DNA from: Planctomycetales bacterium
GTDB lineage: Bacteria > Planctomycetota > Planctomycetia > Planctomycetales > Planctomycetaceae
NCBI GenBank assembly: GCA_026400835.1
Contig: JAPLOA010000076.1
Location: 206,465-270,464 of the forward strand
Length of the DNA: 64,000 bases
Direction of reading: 5' to 3'
Positions within the stretch are counted from its first letter, which is position 1, and each line of letters begins with the position of its first letter. The position numbers and the translations under genes are program-made. Below are positions 26,616 through 37,433 of this stretch, piece by piece. The notes beneath the pieces were generated by a model, which saw only the letters and a program-made list of their open reading frames with translations, was not told the origin of the DNA and did no database searches.

Positions 26616-27353
26616 TTACTGTGCTTTGGTCTGTCGAAGTTCCTCAACGGCTTTCCGCAGCTCGTTCAGCTCGGAACGCAGATGTTCATTTTCATTGCGA
26701 AGCTTGTGAATCTCGTCACCAACTTCAGGTCGATGGGCCTTCATTGAAGCCTCGATCGCACGGGCAAGTTCCTCTTTCGCAGCGTGTCGTTCTTTCTCCA
26801 TCGCTTCAGCACGATTCATGAGTTCATGAGCCATGTCGTGCATCTCTGCAGCCTTCAGATTCTCCGCAGCCATTCGCACATGCCTGATTCGTCGCGATGC
26901 TTGCTCCAGCTTTTCGGCATGCTCTCGATGTTGCGGCGGAATCTCAGGCTTCTGATGACGTTTGATTAGCTCGCCAAGTTTGCGCTCCGTACCGGTGATC
27001 TGTTCACGCAACTCGAAAATCTCATGCTCCGGGGCCTTTGCAGCCTCAGCTTTTTCTCGTGCTGCTCTAAGATCCTGTAGCCGCTCTTTCAGATGAGCAA
27101 TATCCGGATTCTCCGGTCGGTGATTCGGACCTTTCTCTCCTGATAGCTCCATCACCCGAGCGATGAGTTCCTTTGACTCCTGAAACAGCTTCTCGGCTTC
27201 ATCCTTATGGCCGTTCTCAAGCAATTGAGCTGCCTCAGACTTCACAGCCTGGGCTCGCGCTGTCAGTTCTTCCGCCTCATCGGCGTTCACGAATCCCGGC
27301 GAAACTGAGACAACTGCTGACAAAACAAGACTGGCAAGCGTGGCAAATCGCAT
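26616..27353 (-). CDS. Secreted coiled-coil protein
   Basis: This 245-residue protein has a clear signal peptide (LASLVLSAVVSVSPGFVNADEAEE). Nearly all of the rest is highly charged helix with heptad-like spacing, including LKERLQDLRAAREKAEAAKA, LEQASRRIRHVRMAAENLKA and a C-terminal strand of leucine heptads (LRNENEHLRSELNELRKAVEELR). This predicts a long periplasmic coiled coil, probably a homo-oligomer. There is no enzyme motif. Similar Ala/Glu/Lys-rich exported coiled coils are frequent in planctomycetes and uncharacterised. It is on the minus strand, tail to tail with the metallophosphoesterase gene. Confidence 0.8.
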   Translation of the reverse strand: MRFATLASLVLSAVVSVSPGFVNADEAEELTARAQAVKSEAAQLLENGHKDEAEKLFQESKELIARVMELSGEKGPNHRPENPDIAHLKERLQDLRAAREKAEAAKAPEHEIFELREQITGTERKLGELIKRHQKPEIPPQHREHAEKLEQASRRIRHVRMAAENLKAAEMHDMAHELMNRAEAMEKERHAAKEELARAIEASMKAHRPEVGDEIHKLRNENEHLRSELNELRKAVEELRQTKAQ

Positions 27354-27519
27354 GGAGTAACCTTTTTTTGAGGTCGGTGCTTACTACGAGGCAGGAGCTG
27401 AAGTCTAAAGACTTGCGGCACAAGCGACCAGAGGTTCTTCAGCAACGAAGCGTCTGCGTTCCGAACGCTGCACCACTCTTCAAAAAAAAGCGAAAGCAGA
27501 CCCCTCAAGTACGTGCAGC

Positions 27520-28623
27520 TCAGGCAATGTCAACTATCCTCGGGCCGAGAACTTCGAAACGCGGCTCTATCCCAAGCCCTGGCTTTGTGCTTGCCTGCAT
27601 ATACCCGTTCACGCGCTGGGGAGCACCTGAGGCATTACTAACGTTGACATAGCTGTTGAAATCCGTGCTGGTGAAACGGAATTCTTCAGGCGTGCTGTGA
27701 GCAAGATGTGCGATGGCAGCAGTTGTGATGTCGCCACCCCAACTGTCTTCAAGCGTCATTCCGATTCCCATCGACACACACAGGTCACGAACCTGCTTAG
27801 TCTTCGTCAGTCCACCGAGCTTGCTGATTTTCAGATTAACAACGTCCATCGCAAGATCTGCTTTGGCTCGCAGCAACATTTCGAGGCTGTCGACATTCTC
27901 ATCAAGCACGAACGGATGGTCTGTGTTTCTGCGGACTGCGAGACATTCTTCGTAAGTCAGGCAGGGTTGTTCGATATAGACATCGACACTTCGAACGGCA
28001 CGAACAACTCGCATCGCTTCGTGCTGCGTCCATCCGGTATTTGCATCAGCAACCAGTCGATCCGACGGGAGCAACATCGAACGAACAGCGTGGATCCGTT
28101 CAATATCAGTATCCGGATCACCACCAACTTTAAGCTGAAAGCGGGTGTAGCCATCAGCTCGATATCCGGCGACTTTGCGAGCCATCTCTTCGGCAGATTC
28201 CTGAGAGATCGCTCTGTAAAGTCGGACACTTTCGCCAAAACGGCCGCCCATCAGCACACAGACCGGCAGTCCAGTTGCCTTTCCGAGGATATCCCAACAA
28301 GCGATATCGATTCCTGCTTTCACGTAAGGATGCCCCTTGAGAGCAGCATCCATGCGATGATTCAGGACATAAAGCTGTCGCGGATCATAACCGATCAGAT
28401 GTGGACCGAGTTCCTTCAGTCCAGCACGCACGCCTTCGGCATAGGCTGGCAGATAGAACGGCCCCAAAGGACACACTTCACCGTAACCGATCAGCCCACA
28501 ATCTGTTTCGACCCCGACGACGGTACTGTCAAAAACAGAGACAGACTTACCGCCAGACCACTTGTAAGTCCCCTCGTGCAACGGAAGGTCAACTCGATGC
28601 GCAAAGATACGGGCGATTTTCAT
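27520..28623 (-). CDS. Enolase-superfamily dehydratase/epimerase (mandelate racemase/MLE type)
   Basis: The protein has 367 residues from the ATG at 28623 ([15 protein letters not shown]); the longer open frame upstream reads as intergenic DNA. Family residues are present: lysine in [16 protein letters not shown], metal ligands in [14 protein letters not shown] and LDENVDS, and the second lysine in NLKISKLGG. Members abstract an alpha proton from a carboxylate using a magnesium ion. The [12 protein letters not shown] wording resembles cis-3-hydroxy-L-proline dehydratases and hydroxyproline-betaine epimerases, so an imino acid or sugar acid substrate is plausible but unproven. It follows argC on the same strand, separated by 178 bases carrying a REP-like half element, so independent transcription is likely. 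Confidence 0.88.
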   Translation of the reverse strand: MKIARIFAHRVDLPLHEGTYKWSGGKSVSVFDSTVVGVETDCGLIGYGEVCPLGPFYLPAYAEGVRAGLKELGPHLIGYDPRQLYVLNHRMDAALKGHPYVKAGIDIACWDILGKATGLPVCVLMGGRFGESVRLYRAISQESAEEMARKVAGYRADGYTRFQLKVGGDPDTDIERIHAVRSMLLPSDRLVADANTGWTQHEAMRVVRAVRSVDVYIEQPCLTYEECLAVRRNTDHPFVLDENVDSLEMLLRAKADLAMDVVNLKISKLGGLTKTKQVRDLCVSMGIGMTLEDSWGGDITTAAIAHLAHSTPEEFRFTSTDFNSYVNVSNASGAPQRVNGYMQASTKPGLGIEPRFEVLGPRIVDIA

Positions 28624-28771
28624 GGGAGACTCTGAAATAATGCGTTTGTGCAAGAACCGAAAACCAGAAACCTCGGCGACACTGCCCTCACGCCGACCTC
28701 GAACACGTCGGCCTACAACCTCATTCCTTTGCCGAGAGGCGTTCGTCCGAAAACTGAACACCGAAAACCCT

Positions 28772-28801
28772 GACCGGTCGGCTAACGCCGTAACACTCGC
28801 C
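28772..28801 (-). repeat. Half-length relative of the REP-like element
   Basis: Read on the minus strand this starts GGCGAGTGTTACGGCGTTAG, directly after the argC stop codon. Aligned without gaps over 28 bases it matches the left arm of the element at 20531 at about 20 positions, including the GGCGAG head and the GGCGT..AGCC core. The matching right arm is not clear, so it may be a decayed or single-arm copy. Confidence 0.4.
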
Positions 28802-29821
28802 TTAGTTCGGCAATAACATCCCGGTTCTTTGATCAAGACCCAGCATGATGTTCATATTCTGTACGGCAACTCCACTAGCCCCTTTGATCAGATTGTCGAT
28901 CGCCGCAAACACCACCAACTGATCTCGATTGAAGCGGACTGAGATGTCACAAAAGTTTGTATACGAGACGTCTTTTGTGTTTGGGATATGGTCAACAATT
29001 CGAATGAATGGCTGCCCAGCATAAAAGCTGCGGTAAATCTCAAGCAACTGAGCCTGCGTTTGCGGAGCCTTCAAGCGAGGATAAATGGAACAGAAGATTC
29101 CTCGATCCATCGGCATCAGATGAGGGTTGAAGGCAACCTGAACGCCAGCACCACAGACATCCGTGAGCACCTGTTCAATCTCTGGCGTATGTCTGTGTTT
29201 GCCAATGCTGTACGCGGTCACAGACTCATTGCACTCGGAAAACAGATTGGACAACTTCGGCGTCCGCCCTGCTCCGCTGATGCCGCTCTTTGCATCGATA
29301 ATGATTCCGATGGGTTCAATCACTTTTGCCTGAAGTAGCGGAGCCAGAGCCAGAATAGACGTGCTGGTATAGCAGCCAGGATTCGCAACCAACTCCGCAT
29401 TCGGAATACGATCGGCATAAATCTCGGGCAAGCCATAGACAGCAGTGCTCAGACGTGTAGGGTCCGTGTGAACATGCTCGTACCACGTTTCATAAACGCC
29501 CGGATCTCTGAGCCGATAGTCCGCACTGAGATCAACAACGCGACAGCCGGCCTCAAGCAACTGCGGGATCGCCTCCATACTCGCCGTGTGCGGCAGACAG
29601 CAAAACGCAATGTCACACAGCTTTCCGGCCTGTTCTGCCGAGAGGTTTTCGCATCGCAAACTGAAGAGCCCTGTTAGCGACGGGTGAACTTCGCTCAAAA
29701 GGGGTTTGTTCTCCTGACGAGTCGTCGCAGCGACAACTTCCGCCTGCGGATGGCGGGCGAGGATCTTCAGGAGTTCAAGAGCGGTATAGCCGGTTGCACC
29801 GAGAATCGAGATTCGAGCCAT
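28802..29821 (-). CDS. argC: N-acetyl-gamma-glutamyl-phosphate reductase
   Basis: This 339-residue enzyme carries out the NADPH-dependent reduction of N-acetylglutamyl phosphate to the semialdehyde, the third step of arginine synthesis. Landmarks: the dinucleotide-binding start [34 protein letters not shown], the catalytic cysteine in [13 protein letters not shown], and [11 protein letters not shown]. Length fits type 1 ArgC. The ATG at 29821 starts right at the Rossmann strand; the open frame extends 55 codons further but without similarity. No other arginine genes are nearby. Confidence 0.96.
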   Translation of the reverse strand: MARISILGATGYTALELLKILARHPQAEVVAATTRQENKPLLSEVHPSLTGLFSLRCENLSAEQAGKLCDIAFCCLPHTASMEAIPQLLEAGCRVVDLSADYRLRDPGVYETWYEHVHTDPTRLSTAVYGLPEIYADRIPNAELVANPGCYTSTSILALAPLLQAKVIEPIGIIIDAKSGISGAGRTPKLSNLFSECNESVTAYSIGKHRHTPEIEQVLTDVCGAGVQVAFNPHLMPMDRGIFCSIYPRLKAPQTQAQLLEIYRSFYAGQPFIRIVDHIPNTKDVSYTNFCDISVRFNRDQLVVFAAIDNLIKGASGVAVQNMNIMLGLDQRTGMLLPN

Positions 29822-30283
29822 GTGGGTCGCCGTAGCGGAAAGAGGCGTTTGGGAAGAGTTGATAATCTTCACGGCCCCGGAGTATAGAGGTCGACACCTG
29901 GCACTCAACGACAGCATATCAACCGTCCGGCAGTTTCTGCAGATTCGGAGTCTTCGAGTTACCCAAAAAAATCCTGGAGAATCCACAGCTCCGCTCAGAG
30001 TCCAAGGAGCAGAAAACGCCTCCGCGACCGACTATCGCCTCGAAATCCGGCAGCGATAGCACTATCCAGGTCATTGGCCGCAAGACTTGCTCGTCCAGCT
30101 CTCCAAAATACTTCTTTAGCGTCACGACCGGTGCTTTCCGCAGAAGTGTCAAATCCGGAATCATCCGCACATCCCTCACATTTTAACTCAACAGAACAGG
30201 TTTGAACCGCCGATCGATATGAGTAACCGTCACTGCCGGCGCATCCGGCACACATTCTCTGTACGGCTCGATCGGAACAATCG
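29822..30283. other. Intergenic region between divergent argC and giant surface protein gene
   Basis: This 462-base gap must carry both promoters. An 86-codon minus-strand frame (29919-30179) overlaps it but has no ribosome site, homology or composition to support it. No repeat, riboswitch or clear -35/-10 pair was recognised. Confidence 0.4.
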
Positions 30284-33200
30284 ATGAAACCCACACGAAT
30301 CTTTGCCACGGCTTCTCTGATCATCAGCAGCGTTGCTCTGATAACAGCCGCCAGTATCTCCGTCGGAGATGAACCCGGTGTTGTCCGGATGGCAGCGTTT
30401 AAGCCACAGGACGGAGCATCTGCTCCGGCCCCGACACCGGATCCCGTGGGATCAGATGGTGTGGCAACAATGAATCAGCCGCCTGCGTCCTCTGAGCTGT
30501 ATCCACAACCCGGCAACTATGCTCCCTACTTTGAGCGTTCGTTTGCCGTGACGGAAGCGGTGCCAAACGTCTTCTATCAGCCGGTTCAGCCATTCGGCCC
30601 GATTGTCATGTTCGAAACGAACACTGATGACGGGATCGGGTTCAACAATGGCTACCAGCGAGTGAATGCCCGATTGCCGTATCACATCATTCCTAACACG
30701 AATGTGTTGATCACGGATTTGTCCGCATCGGTAACATTCGATGGGTTGCCAGTGGCGAATGGCGGGCTTGTGTACCGCCGCTACGACGACGCCTATAACC
30801 GAATTTTCGGTGTGAACGCCTTCCTCGATTACGACAAGGGCTACGGCTACAACGAGTGGTATCGGGGAACGTTGGGTTTTGAATCACTCGGTCGCTATGT
30901 CGACTTCCGTGCAAACGGTTACTTCATGTTGGGTGACGACACATCCATTTTGAGTAACACGCTGCTCGCAGGTCTGCAATTGCAGGGCAACAATGCATTT
31001 AACCAGCGTCAGCAGGTTGCATCAAATGCCTACTCTGGATTCGACCTTGAAACTGGTGGACCAATCCCATTGCTTGGTCAGTACGGTCAGAACCTCTATG
31101 GAGGAGCCTACTACCTGACCAACAATAACGGTGGCGACACTGTTGGCTTCCAGGCTCGATGGGAGGCTCTGATCACTCAGAACCTCACCGTGAACACTCG
31201 CCTGACATCAGACGACACGTTTGGTACGAACATCTGGACGGCATTGCAGTACGAGATTCCGAACTACAAGGATCGAAGAATTCTGCGACCGCACTCTTCC
31301 GTGCGTGAACGCCTGCAGGATCCAGTGTATCGTCACAACCGAGTCCACGAAAGCATCGATACGACGGTCACGCTGGAAGCACTTGTCAACAATGGCGAAG
31401 ACTTTAATAACAACGGGCTGCTGGATGCCGGTGAAGATATCGACTGCGACGGAATTCTGGATACAGGCAGCGCACTGCCCTACTTCCTGACCCATATTGA
31501 TCCCAATGCAACCGCCCCGGGTACAGGTACCTTTGAAGATCCATTCAGCACGCTTCAGGCGGCAGCACTCGCGAACAATGCAGGTATTGATATCTTCCGA
31601 ATTGCACCGCGGGCCGACGACTCGGGTACGGGGCTGACAGTCAACGGCGGATTCTCTCTGTTTGACGATCAGATCATGTTGTCGTCCATCCAGGACTACA
31701 ACCTCGGTGCTCCCGGAACGACCGGAAGTGTAATCCTCGGGGTTCCAACGACAACGAATCTGGGACCACTGGTCAGCAATCCCACGATGGGTGCTGGCGG
31801 CAGCGTGATTCACCTTGCCAACAACAACCGCGTCGTTGGAATGCGACTTAACGCAGCTAATGCTGCTGGCACCATCTTCGGAGATGGCTTCCGGAATGCA
31901 TTGCCGATCACAAACGCTTACCTGACCTCAAACGTTGTTAGAAACTACGTGACGGGTGCCAACCTGCAAGATGTCACTGGCAAGATTGAAATCGTCGGGA
32001 ATCAGTTCACAGGCCTGGCAGGAGTTTCAACTGACGGCGTCAATCTTTCGGCCGCTGCAGGGTCGGACGTCGACCTGCTGCTGTCCAACAACACTGCCTC
32101 TAATAACAGCCTTACAGGATTCACGGTTGTTGCAAAGGCTGGAAGCACAATCGAAGCTGACGATCCGGATGGGGCTCACTGCGTCACTGGAATTCTCGAC
32201 AACACAGCTATCGATAACGGAACCGGCTTCAGAACCGAAGCATTGGCTGGAGCGACCTTCAACGCCCTGGTCGAAGGAAACACAGCGACAGGCAACACTC
32301 TTGATGGCTTCTCAGCCACAGCGAATGGTGCGGGCAGCACCTACAATCTCGTGAGCATGGCCGACAACGTCTTCAGCAACAACCTGGGGAATGGTGCATT
32401 CATTCATTTCCTGAACGGCGGTCTCTTCACATCAAGCACAGAAGATCTTGATGGAGATGGCACTCTGGATGCGGGTGAAGATCTGAATGGCAATGATCGG
32501 CTCGACCTTGGGATCGTATCGAACAACATGAACCAGAACAGTGTTTCCGGCCTCTCGATAATTGGTGAAGACGCCAGCAACGGCGTCTTTGACATTGGCG
32601 GTCCATCACAGACTCTTGGAAACACCTTCCTCGGAAACGAGTTTGCGGGGGTGTCAACAGACCTGCAGGATACCTCAACAGCGAGGATCAACGCCCTGTT
32701 TAATACCGTGACAGGAAGCTCTGCGGGAACGCCAGCCAGCTTCACAGTGGTACTTGACTTCATTGATCCGGGCCAGGCGGGATTCGTGGATCTGTTCGGC
32801 GAAACGTTGAACCCGTTCGATGTCACGAACTACGGATTCGCTCCGGCTCAGTATGACATTGTTACTAACTCAGTGCTCGATACAGTGCGTAACTACTATC
32901 GCCAGATTCCTACCGTCACTCAGGACGCACGAAGCTCTATTCCTGATGGAATGGAGTTAGATATCGACTTCATCATCGGCGACAACGGTGTTGCTCCATC
33001 TAACGGAGCCACTGAGTACTACGTAATGAATATTGGGGACACAACAGCAGGCTCAACAGCAGCTGGCGGGCTTGCGATCCTGGGAGCGATAAGAAACGCA
33101 TCTGGAAATGGTCCGAACTTCGTTGTCAACGGTGACGATACCGGCACCGTTTATGCAGACACGTTGACAACCTTCGGACCTCTAACGCCTGCCAATGCGT

Positions 33201-36200
33201 TTGATATCCGAGCTCAGTCACTCAGTGACGCTCCGGCTCACGCGGCTGCAGCACTGACATCCGGTAATCTGACGTTTACGCGTCGAGCACTGGGACTGGT
33301 TGTCTCACATGAAATCGGACACAACCTTTCGCTGGAACACGTCGACGATACGGGAGCCGTAACACCGACAGGAGCTAACCCAATCATGGGCACCCCGGCA
33401 CCTCCATACCTGCTGCCGATTCAGACGCTCATCGAGCCAGCCGAGTTTGCATTTTCTGCAACTCACCTTGCAGAAGGCCCCGGAGACACAACTCGACAGC
33501 AATTTGACATCGACCAGCTTGCGGCCGCAGTCGGATTGCGAGCTGCATCATCCGGCAGCCCAACGGAAAACGGGATTGTTATCAACGCCTCTGACAACGC
33601 TCGACTGCTGAACTCGACGTTCAACAATAACACAATCAGGGCAGCAAGTCAGAACGGTATCTCAGTTGTGATGAACGACAGTGCAGTGGCCGATCGCGTC
33701 ACGATCCAGTCCAATGCAATTACGAATGGCGGAGGAAACGGTATCAATCTTGTTGCTGATGGAGCGAACGCGGAAATCACGACTGCGAATGTCGGCGGGA
33801 GTGGAACCAACACCTATAATGGGGTCGTCTTTAATCAGGGGAACACAGTTGATAATAACGCCGGAGATGGCTTCCGTGCTCTGGCTGCCAACGGGGGCAC
33901 CATTAACGGCAATCTGCTGGACAACAGCCTGACCAACAACCTTGGTAATGGTGCGGCTCTGATGATTGACAACGGTGGCTTTGTCGACTTCGGCACAGTT
34001 GTCAACAATCGAGTCATCAGTGGAAACACGATTACTGGTAACGGCAGAGCGGGCCTGCTGCTTAATCAGCTGACAAATCCGGACACAGAAGCACAACTGG
34101 ACGCCACGGTGCTTGGGAATACGCTGTCAAACAACGCGGGCGGCGGCATCCTGTCACGCCTGAACGGAGCCAACAACAATCCGCCTGCAGCCCCGGTGAC
34201 ACCAAACAACAATCGTCTCAATCTGGTAGTAGGCGGCACAGCAGCCACAGACGCCAATACAATCAATGCCAACGGTGACGTGGGAATTGGTGTCCAGGTT
34301 GCCGGCAACGGTTCTGCAGACGTAACGATCACAAATACGACCGTCACAGGCACAATAAATGGTGCTGATCCACTACTCAATGGATCAGGCATTCACCTCA
34401 ATCGAGCCGACTCATCGCTCCTGACAGCGACCCTCGACAATGTCACTTCAACAGGTAATGCAGGTGATGGTCTTCGAGTAGAGACCCAGGGCAGTGACAA
34501 GACAGATCCGAACCTTCCGATCCCGAACACTCCAAACACGGTGATTGTCACAGATAGCGATTTCTCGAACAACACTCTGAATGGTGCGTTCTTCCAGACA
34601 CGCGGCGATTCAACGCTGATTGGTGACATGTCCAACAGCCAGATTACAAACAATGGCCAGAACGGCATCGTGGTTCAGACGGCCGAGAACTCTTCGTTCG
34701 GTGACCCAACAATCGGGCCTCCTCCCGGTCGACGTTCACTGTTCAATGGTCTGATTGTTGAAGACAACGGGAATGATGGCGTACAGATTACGGCCACACA
34801 GAACTCTCGTACTCTTCTGGAAATCAATAGTACTGTGAACCCAACAAGCATCTCCAACAATGGTGGAGACGGAGTTGGTATTACCACGACCGGGGGTCGT
34901 TCAGATATCCTGATCACTTCCGGAGCTGCCACAACGACGATCAGTGGTAATGGCACCACGGCAGGTGGTAATGGTGTTCGATGGGATGCAAGCGGAGCAT
35001 CCGAGGGTGTTGTGCGAGTCACAAAGACAGGCATCCGAGGAAGCGTCGCCGGAGCATCTGAAGACGTCAACAATAACGGTATCCTTGACGCCGGCGAAGA
35101 TCTCAACAACAACGGTGACATTGATGTGGCCGATGGTGACGGCATCCAGGCCAACTTCTCTGACAACGCGACTGCAACTTTGGTTGTCGGTAACGTGGGA
35201 GAAGGAAACAGGATTCAGAACAATGAAGATGATGGTATCGCGATCACGGCAACCGGTTCTGATGTTACTGGAAACCCACGACCGATTATCACCATCACGG
35301 ATAACATCATTGGTGGCACACTCAACGGCCTGCAGGCCGGAAATGGTGGAGACGGTGTCAGTCTGAACGTCTTCGGAGGTACTGCCGTTGGAATTGCCCC
35401 TGCGGCAGTAGATAACTCAATCACAGCAGCTTCACCAGGGACAGACGCGTTCAACGGAAGACTGGGTGTCTCTGAAACAGGTGCAATTCCACAATTCACC
35501 ATGACGGAGAATATTGTCAGCAACAACAACGGACGAGGCGTCAACATTGCTCTGACGGGTGCGTCAGGGAGAAGAGATCGCGAATTCGGCAATGCAATCT
35601 TTGATCCTGTCCGCATCCGGCTTGATGACAACACGATCGTCTCGAACGGAGCAGAAGGTATCTTCTACCGTGCAGATTCTGACATGAACCAGAGTCGCTT
35701 CGTGTTCCTGCAGAACTTCCCGGATCCTCCATTTGCAGGCTTTGACAACCTGAACTTTAGTCCGTTTCAGGCACAGTTCCTGAACTTCAATGTAGGCAGC
35801 GTCAACGGCAATACGGCTTACCTTGCTCCTTACCTGAATCTGCGAACAGTCCAGAACAGCTTGTTCACCGTGACAAACAACACTGTTCAGAACAACGGCG
35901 TGAACGGTATCACAGGGGAAGGTATCCGCATTGACGTGGGAACAGGGGCTTATGTGGCTGCTGATATCCGTAACAATGCTTTGGGAGGAAACCTGCAGGA
36001 AGACCTGGTCACTTCATCCTTCTTGTCAGCTGGAAATACATTCGACTCGGTTGATGATTCCGGTGACCTGACCTTCGACTATGTCTATCTGGATGACACA
36101 GCTCAACTCGACATGCGATTCCTGAACAATAGCGGCAATCAGGTGGCACCAAGCGACTTTGGAGCTATCTACACGAATGCAGATCCTCTGAAGCAGCAGT

Positions 36201-36406
36201 TCTTCGGAGCCATCGGAGTCACCCTGCGAGACGCGGGTCTGTTCCAGGTTGATAACGGACCAAACCTGAACAATCCAAACAACGTCTTTACAAACTTCGG
36301 AGTGACGCAGGATATTCAGGCAGCTTTCACAACCGGAAACTACAACATCCGAGCTGCGGCGGATCCCGCCTTCCCGAACCTTGGCTTTGCTCCATTCCTC
36401 CCATAA
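30284..36406 (+). CDS. Giant surface protein: inverse-autotransporter-like barrel, beta-helix repeats, metzincin motif
   Basis: The protein has 2040 residues with a signal peptide (about 1-27). Residues about 75-350 (GYQRVNARLPYHII, FGVNAFLDYDKGYGYNEWYR, FRANGYFMLGDD) resemble the inverse-autotransporter (intimin/invasin) beta-barrel. The remainder is dominated by short right-handed beta-helix repeats rich in NNTVTGN, NGDGV and ISNNG, as in pectate-lyase-like stalks. Three calcium-type loops of the form NNNGLLDAGED lie near 374, 722 and 1595. A zinc-protease signature HEIGHNLSLEH sits at 1009-1019 with a candidate Met-turn NPIMG (Met 1035), matching metzincin HExxHxxxxxH. I infer an outer-membrane anchored adhesin with a built-in peptidase. 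It stands alone, with an intrinsic terminator 34 bases after the stop. Confidence 0.85.
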   Translation: MKPTRIFATASLIISSVALITAASISVGDEPGVVRMAAFKPQDGASAPAPTPDPVGSDGVATMNQPPASSELYPQPGNYAPYFERSFAVTEAVPNVFYQPVQPFGPIVMFETNTDDGIGFNNGYQRVNARLPYHIIPNTNVLITDLSASVTFDGLPVANGGLVYRRYDDAYNRIFGVNAFLDYDKGYGYNEWYRGTLGFESLGRYVDFRANGYFMLGDDTSILSNTLLAGLQLQGNNAFNQRQQVASNAYSGFDLETGGPIPLLGQYGQNLYGGAYYLTNNNGGDTVGFQARWEALITQNLTVNTRLTSDDTFGTNIWTALQYEIPNYKDRRILRPHSSVRERLQDPVYRHNRVHESIDTTVTLEALVNNGEDFNNNGLLDAGEDIDCDGILDTGSALPYFLTHIDPNATAPGTGTFEDPFSTLQAAALANNAGIDIFRIAPRADDSGTGLTVNGGFSLFDDQIMLSSIQDYNLGAPGTTGSVILGVPTTTNLGPLVSNPTMGAGGSVIHLANNNRVVGMRLNAANAAGTIFGDGFRNALPITNAYLTSNVVRNYVTGANLQDVTGKIEIVGNQFTGLAGVSTDGVNLSAAAGSDVDLLLSNNTASNNSLTGFTVVAKAGSTIEADDPDGAHCVTGILDNTAIDNGTGFRTEALAGATFNALVEGNTATGNTLDGFSATANGAGSTYNLVSMADNVFSNNLGNGAFIHFLNGGLFTSSTEDLDGDGTLDAGEDLNGNDRLDLGIVSNNMNQNSVSGLSIIGEDASNGVFDIGGPSQTLGNTFLGNEFAGVSTDLQDTSTARINALFNTVTGSSAGTPASFTVVLDFIDPGQAGFVDLFGETLNPFDVTNYGFAPAQYDIVTNSVLDTVRNYYRQIPTVTQDARSSIPDGMELDIDFIIGDNGVAPSNGATEYYVMNIGDTTAGSTAAGGLAILGAIRNASGNGPNFVVNGDDTGTVYADTLTTFGPLTPANAFDIRAQSLSDAPAHAAAALTSGNLTFTRRALGLVVSHEIGHNLSLEHVDDTGAVTPTGANPIMGTPAPPYLLPIQTLIEPAEFAFSATHLAEGPGDTTRQQFDIDQLAAAVGLRAASSGSPTENGIVINASDNARLLNSTFNNNTIRAASQNGISVVMNDSAVADRVTIQSNAITNGGGNGINLVADGANAEITTANVGGSGTNTYNGVVFNQGNTVDNNAGDGFRALAANGGTINGNLLDNSLTNNLGNGAALMIDNGGFVDFGTVVNNRVISGNTITGNGRAGLLLNQLTNPDTEAQLDATVLGNTLSNNAGGGILSRLNGANNNPPAAPVTPNNNRLNLVVGGTAATDANTINANGDVGIGVQVAGNGSADVTITNTTVTGTINGADPLLNGSGIHLNRADSSLLTATLDNVTSTGNAGDGLRVETQGSDKTDPNLPIPNTPNTVIVTDSDFSNNTLNGAFFQTRGDSTLIGDMSNSQITNNGQNGIVVQTAENSSFGDPTIGPPPGRRSLFNGLIVEDNGNDGVQITATQNSRTLLEINSTVNPTSISNNGGDGVGITTTGGRSDILITSGAATTTISGNGTTAGGNGVRWDASGASEGVVRVTKTGIRGSVAGASEDVNNNGILDAGEDLNNNGDIDVADGDGIQANFSDNATATLVVGNVGEGNRIQNNEDDGIAITATGSDVTGNPRPIITITDNIIGGTLNGLQAGNGGDGVSLNVFGGTAVGIAPAAVDNSITAASPGTDAFNGRLGVSETGAIPQFTMTENIVSNNNGRGVNIALTGASGRRDREFGNAIFDPVRIRLDDNTIVSNGAEGIFYRADSDMNQSRFVFLQNFPDPPFAGFDNLNFSPFQAQFLNFNVGSVNGNTAYLAPYLNLRTVQNSLFTVTNNTVQNNGVNGITGEGIRIDVGTGAYVAADIRNNALGGNLQEDLVTSSFLSAGNTFDSVDDSGDLTFDYVYLDDTAQLDMRFLNNSGNQVAPSDFGAIYTNADPLKQQFFGAIGVTLRDAGLFQVDNGPNLNNPNNVFTNFGVTQDIQAAFTTGNYNIRAAADPAFPNLGFAPFLP

Positions 36407-36439
36407 ACTGGTTGAACAGCAAAACCGGATCTGACTCAC

Positions 36440-36475
36440 AGGAGCCCCGAATTTCGGCGGCTCCTGTTTTTGTTT
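36440..36475 (+). terminator. Intrinsic terminator after the giant gene
   Basis: AGGAGCC (36440-36446) pairs with GGCTCCT (36459-36465), with an inner CCGAA/TTCGG helix, followed by GTTTTTG. It ends transcription of the 2040-codon gene. Confidence 0.85.
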
Positions 36476-36637
36476 AACGATCAAAACTCGTCAGACGGCA
36501 GTCGTTGAAAAATTCCGCAGTCCTGAACGAAGCCTGATAAACAGCAGGGACTAAAGACCGCGAAGCCGAACAAGATTACCGTCGTCGACGGCAAATCCTG
36601 CTTCAAAGTCTGGAGAAGCGATCCGTCCAAAACTATA

Positions 36638-37222
36638 ATGCAGAACATGCTGCATCTTCACTCAACATCACCCGACCGCTGGCTTCTTCAGGTGAAACAA
36701 CACCTCGCAGATGTCCTGATTGACCATGCGCACTGCGAACAGAAGGCCGCCTCAACGGCCATGGATCTCATGTTCGACTACGTCGAAAATGAAGATCTCT
36801 GCCATGAAATGACGGAAATCGTTCGAGAAGAACTGGAACATTTTGAACTCGTCCGAAAACTGCTGAAAGACCGCAGCATTCGTTTTCTGCGGCTCAAGCC
36901 CGGAACTTACGGACGGAAACTCAAAGAACTTGTTCGGCGTCAGGAACCACAGCGAGCTGTCGATCGCCTGCTGGTAGCAGCGTTGATTGAAGCTCGCAGT
37001 TGCGAAAGATTTGTTCTTCTGAGAGATCATCTGGAGGATCCTGCACTACAGGCATTTTATGGCAGCCTGTACGAGTCTGAAGCACGGCATCATGCAACCT
37101 ATGTTCGTCTGGCAAAGCAATTCTCCGATGATCACTCTGTCAACCTGCGGCTGCAGGAACTGGCGGTGCTGGAAGCTGCAATTGTAGAGGAAGGATGTGA
37201 GCTTCCTCGTGTTCATAGTTAA
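36638..37222 (+). CDS. miaE: tRNA hydroxylase MiaE-like
   Basis: This 194-residue protein matches MiaE, the diiron monooxygenase that hydroxylates the isopentenyl side chain of ms2i6A37 in tRNA. The carboxylate/histidine ligands occur in the expected ferritin-like four-helix order: Glu in AHCEQKAAS, EELEHFELV, EARSCERFVLL and YESEARHHATYV. LKPGTYGRKLKELVRRQEP is a typical internal family motif. An ATG three codons downstream (36647) is an alternative start. The reaction needs oxygen, so its presence points to an aerobic host. Partner genes miaA and miaB are not in the window. Confidence 0.92.
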   Translation: MQNMLHLHSTSPDRWLLQVKQHLADVLIDHAHCEQKAASTAMDLMFDYVENEDLCHEMTEIVREELEHFELVRKLLKDRSIRFLRLKPGTYGRKLKELVRRQEPQRAVDRLLVAALIEARSCERFVLLRDHLEDPALQAFYGSLYESEARHHATYVRLAKQFSDDHSVNLRLQELAVLEAAIVEEGCELPRVHS

Positions 37223-37433
37223 AAGAGTAGCTGGCTAATCTTACTGGACTTCCGGCATTCATGAATAAGAGGCCCTGACAAAACCGGGACGGGCACCATC
37301 GGCGGCGGCTTTTCTCTATGATTCCGGGACCTCTACAGGAACCAGGCCCGGTTTTATTAGCCGTTCCAAATACCATTCTTATGTCTTCCGCTTCCATAGG
37401 TTCCCAACCGCATATCTTTTTACGAGCCACAAC

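Noticed and set aside
27697..28635. 312-codon plus-strand open frame
   Set aside because: It is antisense to the enolase-superfamily gene, whose catalytic residues are all present; the product has no recognisable features.
31400..35150. Recurring GATGCCGGTGAAGAT-like DNA words in the giant gene
   Set aside because: They encode the repeated calcium-type loops (LDAGED) and vary at third positions, so they are protein repeats, not a DNA repeat element.
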